24,959 nt of DNA from Methanocorpusculaceae archaeon UBA456 (lineage in GTDB: Archaea > Halobacteriota > Methanomicrobia > Methanomicrobiales > Methanocorpusculaceae). The position numbers and the translations under genes are program-made. The notes beneath the pieces were generated by a model that was not told the DNA's origin, made no database searches, and saw only the letters and a program-made list of their open reading frames with translations. Position 1 is the first letter of the stretch; each line of letters opens with the position of its first letter. Below are positions 5,850 through 14,933 of the stretch, one piece after another. The DNA lies in contig DAJQ01000036.1 of the NCBI GenBank assembly GCA_002496395.1, positions 1 to 24,959 of the forward strand. Reading direction: 5' to 3'.

Positions 5850-7574
5850 GTGTTGCAAATGATAGATATATATGAAAAGGTGATCGATCTCTCCCGGCGA
5901 CGTGGCTATGTCTGGCCATCAGGGGAGATTTATGGGTCTGTAGCAGGTTTTATTGATTACGGTCCCCTCGGCGCGATGATGAAACGCCGGATCGAAGATA
6001 CCTGGCGGGAATTCTATGTGATCAGGGAAGGATATTACGAGATCGAATGCCCGACAATCGGGATTGAGCCGATCTATCTCGCCTCCGGTCACCTGAAAGG
6101 GTTCTCTGACAAGATGTTCGAATGCCCGCACTGCCATGAGTTCTTCCGGGCAGATCATGTTGCAGAAGAATACGAGATCCAGAATGCCCAGGCACTCTCA
6201 AAAGAACGGCTTGCGGAAGAGCTGAAAGATAAGACCTGCACCTCATGCAACAAACCTCTTGGCGATGTCGGGGTCTTTGATTTCAACCTGATGTTTGGGA
6301 CATCAATCGGGCCTGGCGGACAGCGGAAAGGATACCTTCGCCCCGAGACGGCACAGGGAATCTTCACTGATTTTGGACGCCTGCTCAGGTTCTATCGCGA
6401 CTCCCTCCCCTTTGGCACGGTCCAGATAGGGAGATCCTATAGAAACGAGATATCACCAAGGCAGGGCATGATCCGGCTCCGTGAGTTCACCCAGGCAGAA
6501 GCTGAGATCTTCGTCCATCCGGATGAGAAAGATCACCAGAACTTCTCCCGGTATGCAGACTACAGGATGCCGCTCTATGGAATCGAACAGCAGCAGGGAG
6601 AGACGGAGGCGATCACCCTCACGATGCGGGAGGCAGTTGATAGCGGCCTTGTCGCAAACGAATATGTCGCATACTATCTGGCCGTCACCCACGACTTCAT
6701 GATCAGGATCGGCGTTGATCCCACAAAGATCCGGTTCCGCCAGCACCTGCCTGACGAGCGGGCACATTACGCAGCAGACTGCTGGGATGCAGAGTATCAT
6801 TCATCCCGGTTTGGCTGGGTGGAAGCAGTCGGGATCGCAGACCGGACAGATTATGATCTGAGGGCTCATGCAGCGGTCTCGGGAGAGAAGATGACCGTCT
6901 TCATCCAGTACCAGGAACCCCGCCTTGAGAGAAGATATGCCATTGTTCCAAAGATGGGTAAACTCGGACCCCGGTTCAGGAACCGGGCAAAAGAGGTCGG
7001 GGAGAAGATAGCTGCATCGGTTCCGCAGGATGATGGTACATTCATAGAATTTGATGGCGAAAAGATCTTCATCAAAGCAGATCTCTTTGAGATCAGGGAT
7101 GAAGAGGTGCTGGTGCGTGGAGAAGAGGTCATGCCACATGTCATCGAACCCAGTTACGGAATTGACCGGCTCTGCTATGCAGTCCTTGAGCATGCCTTCT
7201 ACCAGGACGAAGTCGATGGCGAGGTGAGAACCGTGCTCCGCCTCCCGCCAGCAATAGCCCCTGTGCAGGTGGCAGTCTTCCCCCTGATGAACCGTGACGG
7301 CCTCGATGAGATCGCACGCCAGATCACCGATGCCATAAAGACCGAAGGAATCCTTGCTGAATATGATGATTCCGGCGCCATCGGCAGGCGGTACCGGAGG
7401 CAGGACGAGATCGGTACACCCTATGCGATCACCGTCGACTATGAGTCAAAAGACGATGATGCTGTCACACTCAGGGAACGTGACAGCATGCAGCAGATCA
7501 GAGTCAGAATTGATGAGATCCCATCCACCATCCGGAAGCTCATCAGGGGCGAGATACCGTTTTCACGGGACTAA
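5850..7574 (+). CDS. glyS: glycyl-tRNA synthetase, class II (alpha2 type)
   Basis: 574 residues, the normal size for the archaeal/eukaryotic-type homodimeric enzyme that charges tRNA-Gly. The N-terminal segment has WPSGEIYG...DYGPLGA. Two zinc-binding pairs are visible, CPHC (92-95) and CTSC (130-133). Class II motif 2 is in SYRNEISPRQGMIRLREFTQ (197-216) and motif 3 in EPSYGIDRLCYAVLEHAF. The C-terminal anticodon-binding domain starts near PPAIAPVQVAVFPL. The start is ambiguous: GTG at 5850, TTG at 5853 or ATG at 5859, all behind TAAGGAAG (5838-5845). The hef-like helicase gene starts three bases after the stop, so the two share a transcript. Confidence 0.97.
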   Translation: MLQMIDIYEKVIDLSRRRGYVWPSGEIYGSVAGFIDYGPLGAMMKRRIEDTWREFYVIREGYYEIECPTIGIEPIYLASGHLKGFSDKMFECPHCHEFFRADHVAEEYEIQNAQALSKERLAEELKDKTCTSCNKPLGDVGVFDFNLMFGTSIGPGGQRKGYLRPETAQGIFTDFGRLLRFYRDSLPFGTVQIGRSYRNEISPRQGMIRLREFTQAEAEIFVHPDEKDHQNFSRYADYRMPLYGIEQQQGETEAITLTMREAVDSGLVANEYVAYYLAVTHDFMIRIGVDPTKIRFRQHLPDERAHYAADCWDAEYHSSRFGWVEAVGIADRTDYDLRAHAAVSGEKMTVFIQYQEPRLERRYAIVPKMGKLGPRFRNRAKEVGEKIAASVPQDDGTFIEFDGEKIFIKADLFEIRDEEVLVRGEEVMPHVIEPSYGIDRLCYAVLEHAFYQDEVDGEVRTVLRLPPAIAPVQVAVFPLMNRDGLDEIARQITDAIKTEGILAEYDDSGAIGRRYRRQDEIGTPYAITVDYESKDDDAVTLRERDSMQQIRVRIDEIPSTIRKLIRGEIPFSRD

Positions 7575-7577
7575 ACG

Positions 7578-9230
7578 ATGGAGACGATCCAGCACCCCTT
7601 CATCAAACCAGATACAGTAGAAAAACGCCAGTACCAGCTCGCAGTCGCGATGAGGGCGCTTGAGGAGAATACCCTCGTTGTCCTCCCGACCGGACTTGGC
7701 AAGACGGTGATCGCCCTGCTCGTTGCCGCCTCCCGGCTCCTGAATGAGGGGGGCAGGATTCTGATCCTCGCTCCCACAAAACCACTCGTTGACCAGCACC
7801 TCAGATTCTTTAAGAGCACCCTGAGCCTTCCCGATCCACAGGAGGGGGACTGTATCAGCTTCACCGGAGACACCCCTCCTGTAAAGAGGACACAACTCTG
7901 GGAAGGATGCCGGGTCTGCTGTGCCACCCCACAGGTGATCCAGAACGATGTTGAGCAGGAACGCTATTCTCTCTCTCATGTCTCTCTTCTGATCGTCGAC
8001 GAATGCCACCGGGCAGTCGGCAATTATGCCTATACCCATCTCGCGGAAGTGTACCTTGAGACCGCCAGAAAACCCCTGATCCTCGGGATGACCGCATCCC
8101 CGGGGAGCGATCAGATCCGGGTCGGCGAGGTCTGCACCCACCTTGGGATCACCCATGTCGAGACACGGGACGAGAGTGATCCCGATGTGATCCCCTACAT
8201 CCATGAACGGACACTGGAGGTGATCACCGTCGAGCTCCCGCTGCCGCTGAAACGGATCGTTCAACTGACAGACGCAATGATTGACAGCCGTCTTGGTACA
8301 CTTGCATCACTCCAGTACTCGCTCCCAAAACGGGAAGGGCTCTCAATGAAGGTTCTATCCCACCTCTATGCAACAATACAGGAGCGGATAGCACCAGGGG
8401 ATGCACGCGCCTATCAGGCTGCCTCCCTCTATGGCGAGATCATGAAACTGCGTCATGCCGTGATCCTTGCAGAGTCACAGGGATCCCGGGCACTCTCACT
8501 CTATCTGGAAAAACTCAATACCGAAGGCCATTCGAAGAAGGGGAGCAAGGCAAGCCAGAGGATGGTCGCAGATTACCGATTCACCGAGATCATACGGATT
8601 ATTACCGACATACCGGAAGAGATCCATCCAAAAGCCGGGATCACCGCAGATATCATAAAAAACCAGCTCATCGACGATCCCGACAGCAAAATCATCGTCT
8701 TTGCAAGCTATCGCGACTCGGTATCGATGCTGGTGGATTACCTGACAGAAGAGGGGATCTCAGCCTGCCGGTTCGTCGGTCAGGCATCGAAACAAAAAGA
8801 GAAGGGACTCTCACAGAAGAAACAGATCGAGGCGATCCAGAGATTCAGGGGAGGGGAGTACCATGTGCTCGTCGCCACTTCCGTTGGCGAGGAGGGACTT
8901 GATATCCCGTCAACCGATCTCGTAATCTTCTATGAGGCGGTGCCATCTGAGATCCGGAGCATCCAGCGGAAAGGACGGACCGGCAGGAGTGCAGCAGGCA
9001 GGATCATCGTCCTCGTCACAAAAGGAACAAGTGACGAGACATTCCGGTGGGTTTCAACACGGCGCGAGAAAGCGATGGCAACCGGAGTGAGGCGCCTTCA
9101 GGAGAGAAGCGAAAAAGAGGAGGAGAAAGAGGAGATACAGGCGAATATTGAGAGTTTTATCTCTCATCCTGATGATGAGGGATTGGAACATCACCCTGAA
9201 GGATCGCAATCGAGAGAGCACCTTCCCTGA
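7578..9230 (+). CDS. hef: Hef-type superfamily 2 helicase, without nuclease domain
   Basis: 550 residues. Helicase motifs in order: PTGLGKT (Walker A, 37-43), DECH (141-144), GMTASPG, FASYRDS, and ATSVGEEGLDIP with QRKGRTGR as motifs V and VI. The thumb-like insertion between the two RecA domains (roughly 215-330) is typical of the Hef/FANCM/Mph1 group, which remodels stalled forks and Holliday junctions. Full-length archaeal Hef carries a C-terminal XPF-like ERKxxxD nuclease and HhH region. None is present here: the chain ends in a charged EEEKEEIQANIE tail soon after motif VI. The 3' end overlaps the convergent zinc-protein gene by 74 bases. The product is a helicase-only version that would need a separate nuclease partner. 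Confidence 0.9.
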   Translation: METIQHPFIKPDTVEKRQYQLAVAMRALEENTLVVLPTGLGKTVIALLVAASRLLNEGGRILILAPTKPLVDQHLRFFKSTLSLPDPQEGDCISFTGDTPPVKRTQLWEGCRVCCATPQVIQNDVEQERYSLSHVSLLIVDECHRAVGNYAYTHLAEVYLETARKPLILGMTASPGSDQIRVGEVCTHLGITHVETRDESDPDVIPYIHERTLEVITVELPLPLKRIVQLTDAMIDSRLGTLASLQYSLPKREGLSMKVLSHLYATIQERIAPGDARAYQAASLYGEIMKLRHAVILAESQGSRALSLYLEKLNTEGHSKKGSKASQRMVADYRFTEIIRIITDIPEEIHPKAGITADIIKNQLIDDPDSKIIVFASYRDSVSMLVDYLTEEGISACRFVGQASKQKEKGLSQKKQIEAIQRFRGGEYHVLVATSVGEEGLDIPSTDLVIFYEAVPSEIRSIQRKGRTGRSAAGRIIVLVTKGTSDETFRWVSTRREKAMATGVRRLQERSEKEEEKEEIQANIESFISHPDDEGLEHHPEGSQSREHLP

Positions 9231-9609
9231 TCGCCTGCATATAGAGGAGGCACCGGGCAGGATCAGGCTCGTTTGCAATCCTCTCACAGAGCAACACCAT
9301 CGCATCTGAGATGGGATTTATACAGGAGGGGATATCAGTCCTCATCTGCTGACGGTGAACACCTGCATCCTCATGAGAAGCCGGAGGAACCTGTTTTGGC
9401 AGATCAGCCGGTATGGTTTTTAGGGGGATCGGATCGACCGGCATTTCAGAACCCACTTCGGCCATCTCTTTTTCGGATTCAGCACAGACCACACAGAACT
9501 GTTCACCCTTGTATTCAAAGAGCGGTGCGTAACAGACCGAACAGGTCTTTGCCAGCATCTTTGCACCCTTCAGAAGATATTCAGCCATTATCTCATCAAT
9601 TTCTGCCAT
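9157..9609 (-). CDS. ZNRD2/autoantigen-p27-like zinc-binding protein
   Basis: 150 residues from ATG 9607-9609. After a helical MAEIDEIMAEYLLKGAKMLAKT start comes a four-cysteine zinc ribbon, CSVC...GEQFCVVC, as in the archaeal homologues of Sjogren syndrome/scleroderma autoantigen 1. The middle is proline-rich and the C-terminus forms a helix (ISDAMVLLCERIANEPD). The start was chosen at the family N-terminus; a longer open frame extends upstream to 9903 but crosses the oppositely oriented UPF0147 gene. The last 24 codons overlap the end of the hef-like gene tail to tail. The role of the archaeal family is not known to me. Confidence 0.8.
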   Translation of the reverse strand: MAEIDEIMAEYLLKGAKMLAKTCSVCYAPLFEYKGEQFCVVCAESEKEMAEVGSEMPVDPIPLKTIPADLPKQVPPASHEDAGVHRQQMRTDIPSCINPISDAMVLLCERIANEPDPARCLLYMQAIREGALSIAILQGDVPIPHHQDER

Positions 9610-9668
9610 AAACACCAGATCAGTATAGGCGATAGGGGATGATGAAAGATACTCTTTCATCCATGAAA

Positions 9669-9677
9669 CTATATAAG
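9669..9677 (+). promoter_or_regulatory. TATA box for the UPF0147 gene
   Basis: CTATATAAG is a near-ideal archaeal TATA box, placing the transcription start near 9698, about 20 bases before the TTG start codon. Confidence 0.65.
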
Positions 9678-9706
9678 TCCACAAGGGGAATACTAAAGAG
9701 CAAGAT

Positions 9707-9712
9707 GGAGGG
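9707..9712 (+). promoter_or_regulatory. ribosome binding site fixing a TTG start
   Basis: GGAGGG lies six bases before the TTG at 9719. A nearer ATG at 9705 is out of frame, so this site decides the start of the UPF0147 gene. Confidence 0.7.
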
Positions 9713-9718
9713 TTCCAA

Positions 9719-9982
9719 TTGGCAGAAACAAACAATACAATACGAAATTGTGTACAGATTTTACAGATGATGAAGGATGATAACACAATTCCAAGGAATA
9801 TCCGGCGTGTAGCCGACGAGACCATGAGCATCCTTCTGGATGAGAAGATGCAGCCAGGTCTCCGTGCGGCAACTGCAATCTCAAAGATTGACGAGGTCAG
9901 CACTGATCCGAATATGCCCGTGCATGCACGGACACGGATCTGGGAACTCGTCTCACAACTCGAGTCAATTCCACTTGACTGA
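9719..9982 (+). CDS. UPF0147 family protein
   Basis: 87 residues, the standard length of this archaea-specific all-helical family. The typical pattern is clear: MMKDDNTIPRNIRRVADET, then LRAATAISKIDEVSTDPNMP and HARTRIWELVSQLESIP. It starts at TTG, supported by a GGAGGG six bases upstream and a TATA box 50 bases upstream. The product is a small soluble helical-bundle protein, nearly universal in euryarchaea, and no biochemical function is known to me. It is divergent from the ZNRD2-like gene and convergent with the YjbQ-type gene, whose stop lies only four bases away. Confidence 0.9.
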   Translation: MAETNNTIRNCVQILQMMKDDNTIPRNIRRVADETMSILLDEKMQPGLRAATAISKIDEVSTDPNMPVHARTRIWELVSQLESIPLD

Positions 9983-9986
9983 GATT

Positions 9987-10400
9987 TCAGGGAAGGATCG
10001 TCAGAACAACGCTCCTCTCTCTGGCATGGCGGATATCCAGCTCACAGAGCACGATCTGCTGCCATGTCCCATTGAGGAGCCTCTTTTCAGCAAACGGTAT
10101 TGACAGGGAGGGGCCAATGATAGCCGCCCGTACATGGGATCGGCCATTCCCATCCCCCCACCGGTCATCATGTGCATAGGGTGCATCCTCTGGTGCAATC
10201 CGCGACAACGCACTCTGAAGATCACTCACCGCACCTGGCTCGTATTCTATCGTCGTCAGGGCAGCAGTTGATCCAATGACAAAAAGGTGGACAACGCCGG
10301 TCTCCGTTCCACTCCGGGCAACAGCATCCGAGACAGAAGGGGTGATATCGATGACATCCCCTTCCCCTGAGGTCTTCAGGTGAATGGTAGTCTGAAACAT
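9987..10400 (-). CDS. YjbQ/UPF0047 family protein
   Basis: 137 residues, typical of this one-domain beta-sandwich family. The conserved blocks are GSTAALTTIEYEPG (43-56), HDDRWGDGNGRSHVRA (77-92) and GTWQQIVLCELD (111-122). Bacterial YjbQ has a weak thiamine-phosphate synthase activity and the family is often annotated that way; the true role is uncertain. The HTTA motif of many members reads GSTA here, which I take as a subfamily feature because the other blocks are intact. It lies downstream of gyrA on the same strand, separated by a hairpin, and may have its own transcript. Confidence 0.88.
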   Translation of the reverse strand: MFQTTIHLKTSGEGDVIDITPSVSDAVARSGTETGVVHLFVIGSTAALTTIEYEPGAVSDLQSALSRIAPEDAPYAHDDRWGDGNGRSHVRAAIIGPSLSIPFAEKRLLNGTWQQIVLCELDIRHARERSVVLTILP

Positions 10401-10405
10401 AGAAA

Positions 10406-10420
10406 GGGGTTATTTACCCC
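10406..10420 (-). terminator. hairpin after gyrA
   Basis: GGGGT (10406-10410) pairs with ACCCC (10416-10420) around a 5-base A/T loop. On the minus strand the stem is followed by CTTTCT. It lies eight bases past the gyrA stop and just before the YjbQ-type start, so it may end the gyrBA transcript or cap the next one. Confidence 0.4.
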
Positions 10421-10427
10421 CCAATAT

Positions 10428-12911
10428 CTATTCGTTGTGGTCGTCTTCTTCTGAGCCGCTCTCTTCCTGTGAAGTGAGCATCTCCTGGGTGACGATCGCA
10501 AAACCGGTGACCCGGTCACCATCATCAAGCCGGATGACCCGGACCCCGCGGGTGCTCCGTTTCTGGATAGCGATCTCATCCACGCGGGTCCTGATAACTA
10601 TCCCGGAGGCCGTCATGACGATGATCTCATCGGTATCCGAGACAGAACGGGAGGCAACAACCATCCCTGACCTGATATCGGTGACGATGTTCCGGACACC
10701 TAGCGTTCCTCTGCCATGGCCGCGGAACTCATCGAAATCGGTTCGTTTGCCATAGCCCTTCTCTGTCAGGGTCAGCAGATGATCGTTATGGATGACCGTT
10801 ACCGCCTGGAGATGATCCCCATCCCGCAGTGAGATGCCGCGGACACCCATCGCACCCCGGCCGACCGGCCTGACCGTCTCTTCATGGAATCTCAGGCTCT
10901 GTCCATGACGGGTCGTCAGGATCAGTTCGCGATCGCCGTCAGTCCATTTTACATCGACAAGACGATCGCCTTCCCTGAGTTTAATCGCATTGATGCCGGT
11001 CTGCCTCGGGTGAGAGAACTGATCGAGGGCGATCTTCACAACAGTTCCATTCCTTGTTGCAAAGAAGAGGAAACGATCCTCCCTGAACTCGGTAACAGGA
11101 ATAACTGCCTGTATCGTCTCGTTATTGATATTCAGAAGGTTCACAATCGCCTTGCCGCGGGAGGTGCGTGTCCCCTCCGGTATATCATAGACCTTCAGCC
11201 AGTATGCCCGTCCCAGATCAGAGATGCAGAGGAGGTAATCATGGGTGGATGCAACAAAGACCGAGCTGATACAGTCCTCCTCTTTGGTGGACATGCCGAT
11301 GATCCCACGGCCGCCTCTCCGCTGCTGCCGGTAGGTATCAAGCGGCATCCGCTTGATGTAGTTGTGCTCGGTGAGGGCGACAAAGACCTTCCTCTCTTCG
11401 ATGAGGGCTTCTTTATCCAGAAATTCAGCCGAATGCGCAATCTCGGTCCGGCGCGGGTCGCTGAACTTCTCACGGATCTCACGGGTCTCTTCCTTTACAA
11501 CCGAGAGGATAGCCGCCTCACTTGAGAGAAGTTCCATGAGCCGTGCAATCTCTGCTTCAAGGGCATCCTTCTCATCCTCAATCTTCTGGCGTTCAAGTGC
11601 TGCAAGCCTCCGAAGCTGCATCTTCAGGATCGCATCAGCCTGGATCTCGTCCAGTCCAAACCGGGAGATCAAGGCAACACCTGCCTCTTCCACTGAGGCA
11701 GATGCCCTGATGGTTGCGATCACTTCATCAATTCTGTCAAGGGCGATTAAGAGTCCAGAAAGGATATGGAACCTATCACGAGCTTTTCTGAGCTCAAATT
11801 CCGATCTCCGCCTGACAACCTCTACCCGGTGGGCAAGGAAGTACCGGAGCATATCGGTGAGCGGCAGCACCTTCGGCTGGCCGTCGACGATCGAGAGGTT
11901 GATGACCCCGAACGTGGTCTGGAGCTGGGTATGCTTATACAGGAGATTCAGAACCACCTGGGCATTGATCCCTTTCTTCAGCTCAATGACGATCCGGATG
12001 CCGTCCTTATCAGACTCATCGCGGAGATCGCTGATCCCCTCGATCTTCTTCTCACGTACAAGCTCGGCGATATTCTCGATCATCCGTGCCTTATTGACCT
12101 GGTAGGGGATCTCACTGATGATGATCCGTTCCAAATCCCGCTTGCCGGTCTCGATCTCAGAGACGCCACGAACGATGATCCGTCCATACCCGGTAGTATA
12201 GGCGTTCAGGATTCCACTGGACCCCATAACCATCCCACCGGTCGGGAAATCCGGACCCGGCATGATCGAGAGGATCTCCTGGGCAGAGATATCCGGGTTC
12301 TCAATGAACCGTTCAACGAGCGTGCAGACCTCCCCCAGGTTGTGAGGAGGCATGTTCGTTGCCATTCCAACAGCAATCCCGCTTGTTCCATTGACGAGGA
12401 GGTTTGGGATACGTGCTGGGAGGACAACCGGCTCCTGTGTCGATCCATCAAAGTTCGGAATGAAATTGACCGTCTCCTTCTCGATATCAATCAGGAGTGC
12501 TTCAGCTGCTTTTGTGAGCCGGGCTTCGGTGTACCTCATCGCCGCAGCAGAGTCTCCATCGATTGAACCGAAGTTTCCCTGCCCTTCAACAAGCATGTAC
12601 CGGTAACTGAAAGGCTGGGCCATCTTCACGAGGGTATCGTAGATAGCAGAATCACCGTGAGGGTGGTAATTCTCCATCGTGGCGGCAACCGCTTTGACGG
12701 ATTTTCTGAAGGGTTTATCAGAGGTGTTTCCTGATCCCCACATCGCATAGAGGGTACGCCGGTGTACCGGTTTCAGCCCGTCGCGGACATCGGGGATAGC
12801 ACGGCCGATGATGACGCTCATCGCGTAATCGATGTAGCTCTTCTTCATCTCCTCTTCGATTGGGACCGAGATAACCCGTGCCGCTGGCATTGCCGGTTCT
12901 TCAGATGTCAA
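10428..12911 (-). CDS. gyrA: DNA gyrase subunit A
   Basis: 827 residues. The breakage-reunion domain is intact, with the catalytic Tyr127 in AAMRYTEARL and the quinolone-region residues Ser88 and Asp92 in the sensitive state. The GyrA box QRRGGRG is present near residue 530, followed by the C-terminal beta-pinwheel with its six repeated strand blocks. The box marks this as gyrase, which introduces negative supercoils, and not topoisomerase IV. The tail is acidic (EESGSEEDDHNE). The start is a TTG at 12909-12911 that overlaps the end of gyrB by 11 bases; a strong GGAGGTGA six bases upstream supports it over the ATG at 12890. Archaeal gyrases are of bacterial origin. Confidence 0.97.
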   Translation of the reverse strand: MTSEEPAMPAARVISVPIEEEMKKSYIDYAMSVIIGRAIPDVRDGLKPVHRRTLYAMWGSGNTSDKPFRKSVKAVAATMENYHPHGDSAIYDTLVKMAQPFSYRYMLVEGQGNFGSIDGDSAAAMRYTEARLTKAAEALLIDIEKETVNFIPNFDGSTQEPVVLPARIPNLLVNGTSGIAVGMATNMPPHNLGEVCTLVERFIENPDISAQEILSIMPGPDFPTGGMVMGSSGILNAYTTGYGRIIVRGVSEIETGKRDLERIIISEIPYQVNKARMIENIAELVREKKIEGISDLRDESDKDGIRIVIELKKGINAQVVLNLLYKHTQLQTTFGVINLSIVDGQPKVLPLTDMLRYFLAHRVEVVRRRSEFELRKARDRFHILSGLLIALDRIDEVIATIRASASVEEAGVALISRFGLDEIQADAILKMQLRRLAALERQKIEDEKDALEAEIARLMELLSSEAAILSVVKEETREIREKFSDPRRTEIAHSAEFLDKEALIEERKVFVALTEHNYIKRMPLDTYRQQRRGGRGIIGMSTKEEDCISSVFVASTHDYLLCISDLGRAYWLKVYDIPEGTRTSRGKAIVNLLNINNETIQAVIPVTEFREDRFLFFATRNGTVVKIALDQFSHPRQTGINAIKLREGDRLVDVKWTDGDRELILTTRHGQSLRFHEETVRPVGRGAMGVRGISLRDGDHLQAVTVIHNDHLLTLTEKGYGKRTDFDEFRGHGRGTLGVRNIVTDIRSGMVVASRSVSDTDEIIVMTASGIVIRTRVDEIAIQKRSTRGVRVIRLDDGDRVTGFAIVTQEMLTSQEESGSEEDDHNE

Positions 12912-14874
12912 GGTTCTTCACCTCCCCTGCATGGCGTTTGATGAAATCTTTCCTGGCAGAGACATTCTCCCCCATCAGTTTCTCGAAGATGTCGTTTGCA
13001 TGAATCGCATCCTCGATTCTGACCTGTTTCAGTACCCTGCGTTCGGGATCCATTGTCGTCTCCCAGAGCTGGGATGCATTCATCTCACCAAGACCCTTGT
13101 ACCGCTGGACATGGACACCGGTCTCACCCATCTCAGCGAGCGCCTTTCTCATCTCTTCCTCGCGGAAGGCATAGACCTCCTTCTTCCCCCTGGCAATCCG
13201 GTAAAGAGGGGGCTGTGCAAGGTAGATATAGCCGAGATCGATCAGATCCTTCATGTACCGGTAGAAGAAGGTGAGGAGGAGCGTACTGATATGAGCACCA
13301 TCGACATCCGCATCGGTCATGATGATGATTGCGTGGTACCGTGCCCTTTCGGGATTGAAATTAGTCCCGATACCGGTTCCAATCGCGGAGATGAGTGTAT
13401 TAATCTCAAGGTTCTTTAAGATTTTATGTTCGGTTGCCTTCTCGACATTGAGAATCTTTCCCCTGAGAGGAAGAATCGCCTGGAATCTCCGGTTTCTCCC
13501 CTGTTTTGCTGATCCACCTGCCGAATCTCCCTCAACAATATAGAGCTCGCTCTTTGAGGGATCGCGTTCTGAACAGTCGGCAAGCTTGCCGGGAAGGGTG
13601 GATGACTCAAGAGTGCTCTTCCTCCGGGCAAGTTCCCGTGCATTGCGTGCCGCTTCACGGGCACGGGCCGCTGAGGTTGCCTTTTCGGCTATAATCCCGA
13701 TGATCTTCGGATTCTCCTCGAAAAATTCGGAGAGGCAGCTGTAGACAAGGGAATCAACAATGCCCCGCACATTGGAGTTTCCAAGCCGCATCTTGGTCTG
13801 CCCTTCGAACTGGGGGTTTGCGATCTTGACGCTGATGATTGCGCAGAGCCCTTCACGGACATCATCACCTTTGAAGGAGAAGTCGCCTTTCAGCAGGTTG
13901 TTCTTCTTTGCCGACGAGTTAATCGCCCGTGTCAGGGCTGAACGGAATCCTTCGAGATGGGTGCCGCCTTCACGGGTATTGACACTGTTGACGAAGGTGA
14001 AGAGAGTTTCACCGTACCCGCTGTTGTACTGGATGGCAACATCCACCTCCATCTTATTCTCTTCATCCTTTCTCGAGATCGAGATGACGTCGGGAAAGAG
14101 CGTCTCTTTACCTTCGTTTAAGTACCTGACGAACTCGCTGATACCGCCTTCATAGTAGAAAGTCTCTCCATCCCCGCTTCGTTTATCAAGAACCCGTATT
14201 CTCACGCTGCTGTTTAAGAACGCAAGTTCACGGAGGCGTGAGCTGATGATATCAAAATCGAAGTGGGTGGTTTCGAAGATGGATGAATCTGGTTTGAAGG
14301 TGATCCGTGTTCCGGTATAGGAGGAGAGATCATCAGTATCCTTCGCCTCATACCCGGATCCAAAACGCTTCTTCAGTCGCTGCCGCAGCTCATCGGGCGA
14401 TTCCGGCACAGATGAGAGGGGCGATACAACAACTCCCCGCTCAAACCGCATTGAATAAATGACTCCGCCGCGGAAGACTTCCGCAACCATCCACTCAGAG
14501 AGGGCGTTTACCACCGAGACACCGACACCATGAAGTCCCCCCGATACCTGGTAAGAGTGCTTGTCGAACTTCCCACCGGCATGCAGGATCGTCATGACCA
14601 CTTCAAGTGCGCTCTTCCCATACTTGGGCATGGTATCGATCGGAATACCACGTCCGTCATCCTCAATGGTACAGGAGCCGTCTGCGTTGATTGAGATATC
14701 AATATGGCTGCAGTATCCTGCAAGCGCCTCATCGATTGAGTTATCCACCACCTCATAGATGAGATGGTGCAAACCCCGGCCGTCTGTGCTCCCGATGTAC
14801 ATCGCCGGCCGCTCACGTACCGGACTGAGACCTTCAAGGACGGTGATCTGTTCTGCGTTATATGTACTATTCAT
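12901..14874 (-). CDS. gyrB: DNA gyrase subunit B
   Basis: 657 residues. The GHKL ATPase domain shows EVVDNSIDEA (41-50), DDGRGIP (72-78) and GGLHGVGVSVVNAL (112-125). The transducer domain follows, then the Toprim domain with EGDSAGGSAKQGR and MTDADVDGAHI, which bind the catalytic magnesium ions. The C-terminal YKGLGEMNASQLWETTMDP block is standard. The length matches the short gyrB type without the large proteobacterial insertion. GGAG six bases before the ATG supports the start. It is the first gene of the gyrBA operon and overlaps gyrA by 11 bases. The 5' leader contains a nested inverted repeat that may play a regulatory role. Confidence 0.97.
   Translation of the reverse strand: MNSTYNAEQITVLEGLSPVRERPAMYIGSTDGRGLHHLIYEVVDNSIDEALAGYCSHIDISINADGSCTIEDDGRGIPIDTMPKYGKSALEVVMTILHAGGKFDKHSYQVSGGLHGVGVSVVNALSEWMVAEVFRGGVIYSMRFERGVVVSPLSSVPESPDELRQRLKKRFGSGYEAKDTDDLSSYTGTRITFKPDSSIFETTHFDFDIISSRLRELAFLNSSVRIRVLDKRSGDGETFYYEGGISEFVRYLNEGKETLFPDVISISRKDEENKMEVDVAIQYNSGYGETLFTFVNSVNTREGGTHLEGFRSALTRAINSSAKKNNLLKGDFSFKGDDVREGLCAIISVKIANPQFEGQTKMRLGNSNVRGIVDSLVYSCLSEFFEENPKIIGIIAEKATSAARAREAARNARELARRKSTLESSTLPGKLADCSERDPSKSELYIVEGDSAGGSAKQGRNRRFQAILPLRGKILNVEKATEHKILKNLEINTLISAIGTGIGTNFNPERARYHAIIIMTDADVDGAHISTLLLTFFYRYMKDLIDLGYIYLAQPPLYRIARGKKEVYAFREEEMRKALAEMGETGVHVQRYKGLGEMNASQLWETTMDPERRVLKQVRIEDAIHANDIFEKLMGENVSARKDFIKRHAGEVKNLDI
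12918..12925 (-). promoter_or_regulatory. strong Shine-Dalgarno for gyrA inside gyrB
   Basis: On the minus strand this reads GGAGGTGA, six bases before the TTG start of gyrA. It is the strongest ribosome binding site seen in the window and lies wholly within the last codons of gyrB. Confidence 0.7.
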
Positions 14875-14888
14875 GCATGACTCCGATT

Positions 14889-14933
14889 ATGGCACAATGG
14901 ATGGGAAAATGCCCATATTCTATTCTGTGCCAT
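14889..14933 (-). promoter_or_regulatory. nested inverted repeat in the gyrB leader
   Basis: ATGGCACA (14889-14896) pairs with TGTGCCAT (14926-14933), and inside it ATGGG (14901-14905) pairs with CCCAT (14912-14916). The structure begins 15 bases upstream of the gyrB ATG. It could act as an RNA hairpin in the leader or as a supercoiling-sensitive cruciform. Confidence 0.45.

Noticed and set aside
11362..12566. Long plus-strand frames of 247 and 266 codons
   Set aside because: Antisense to gyrA; they mirror its codon bias and have no motifs.
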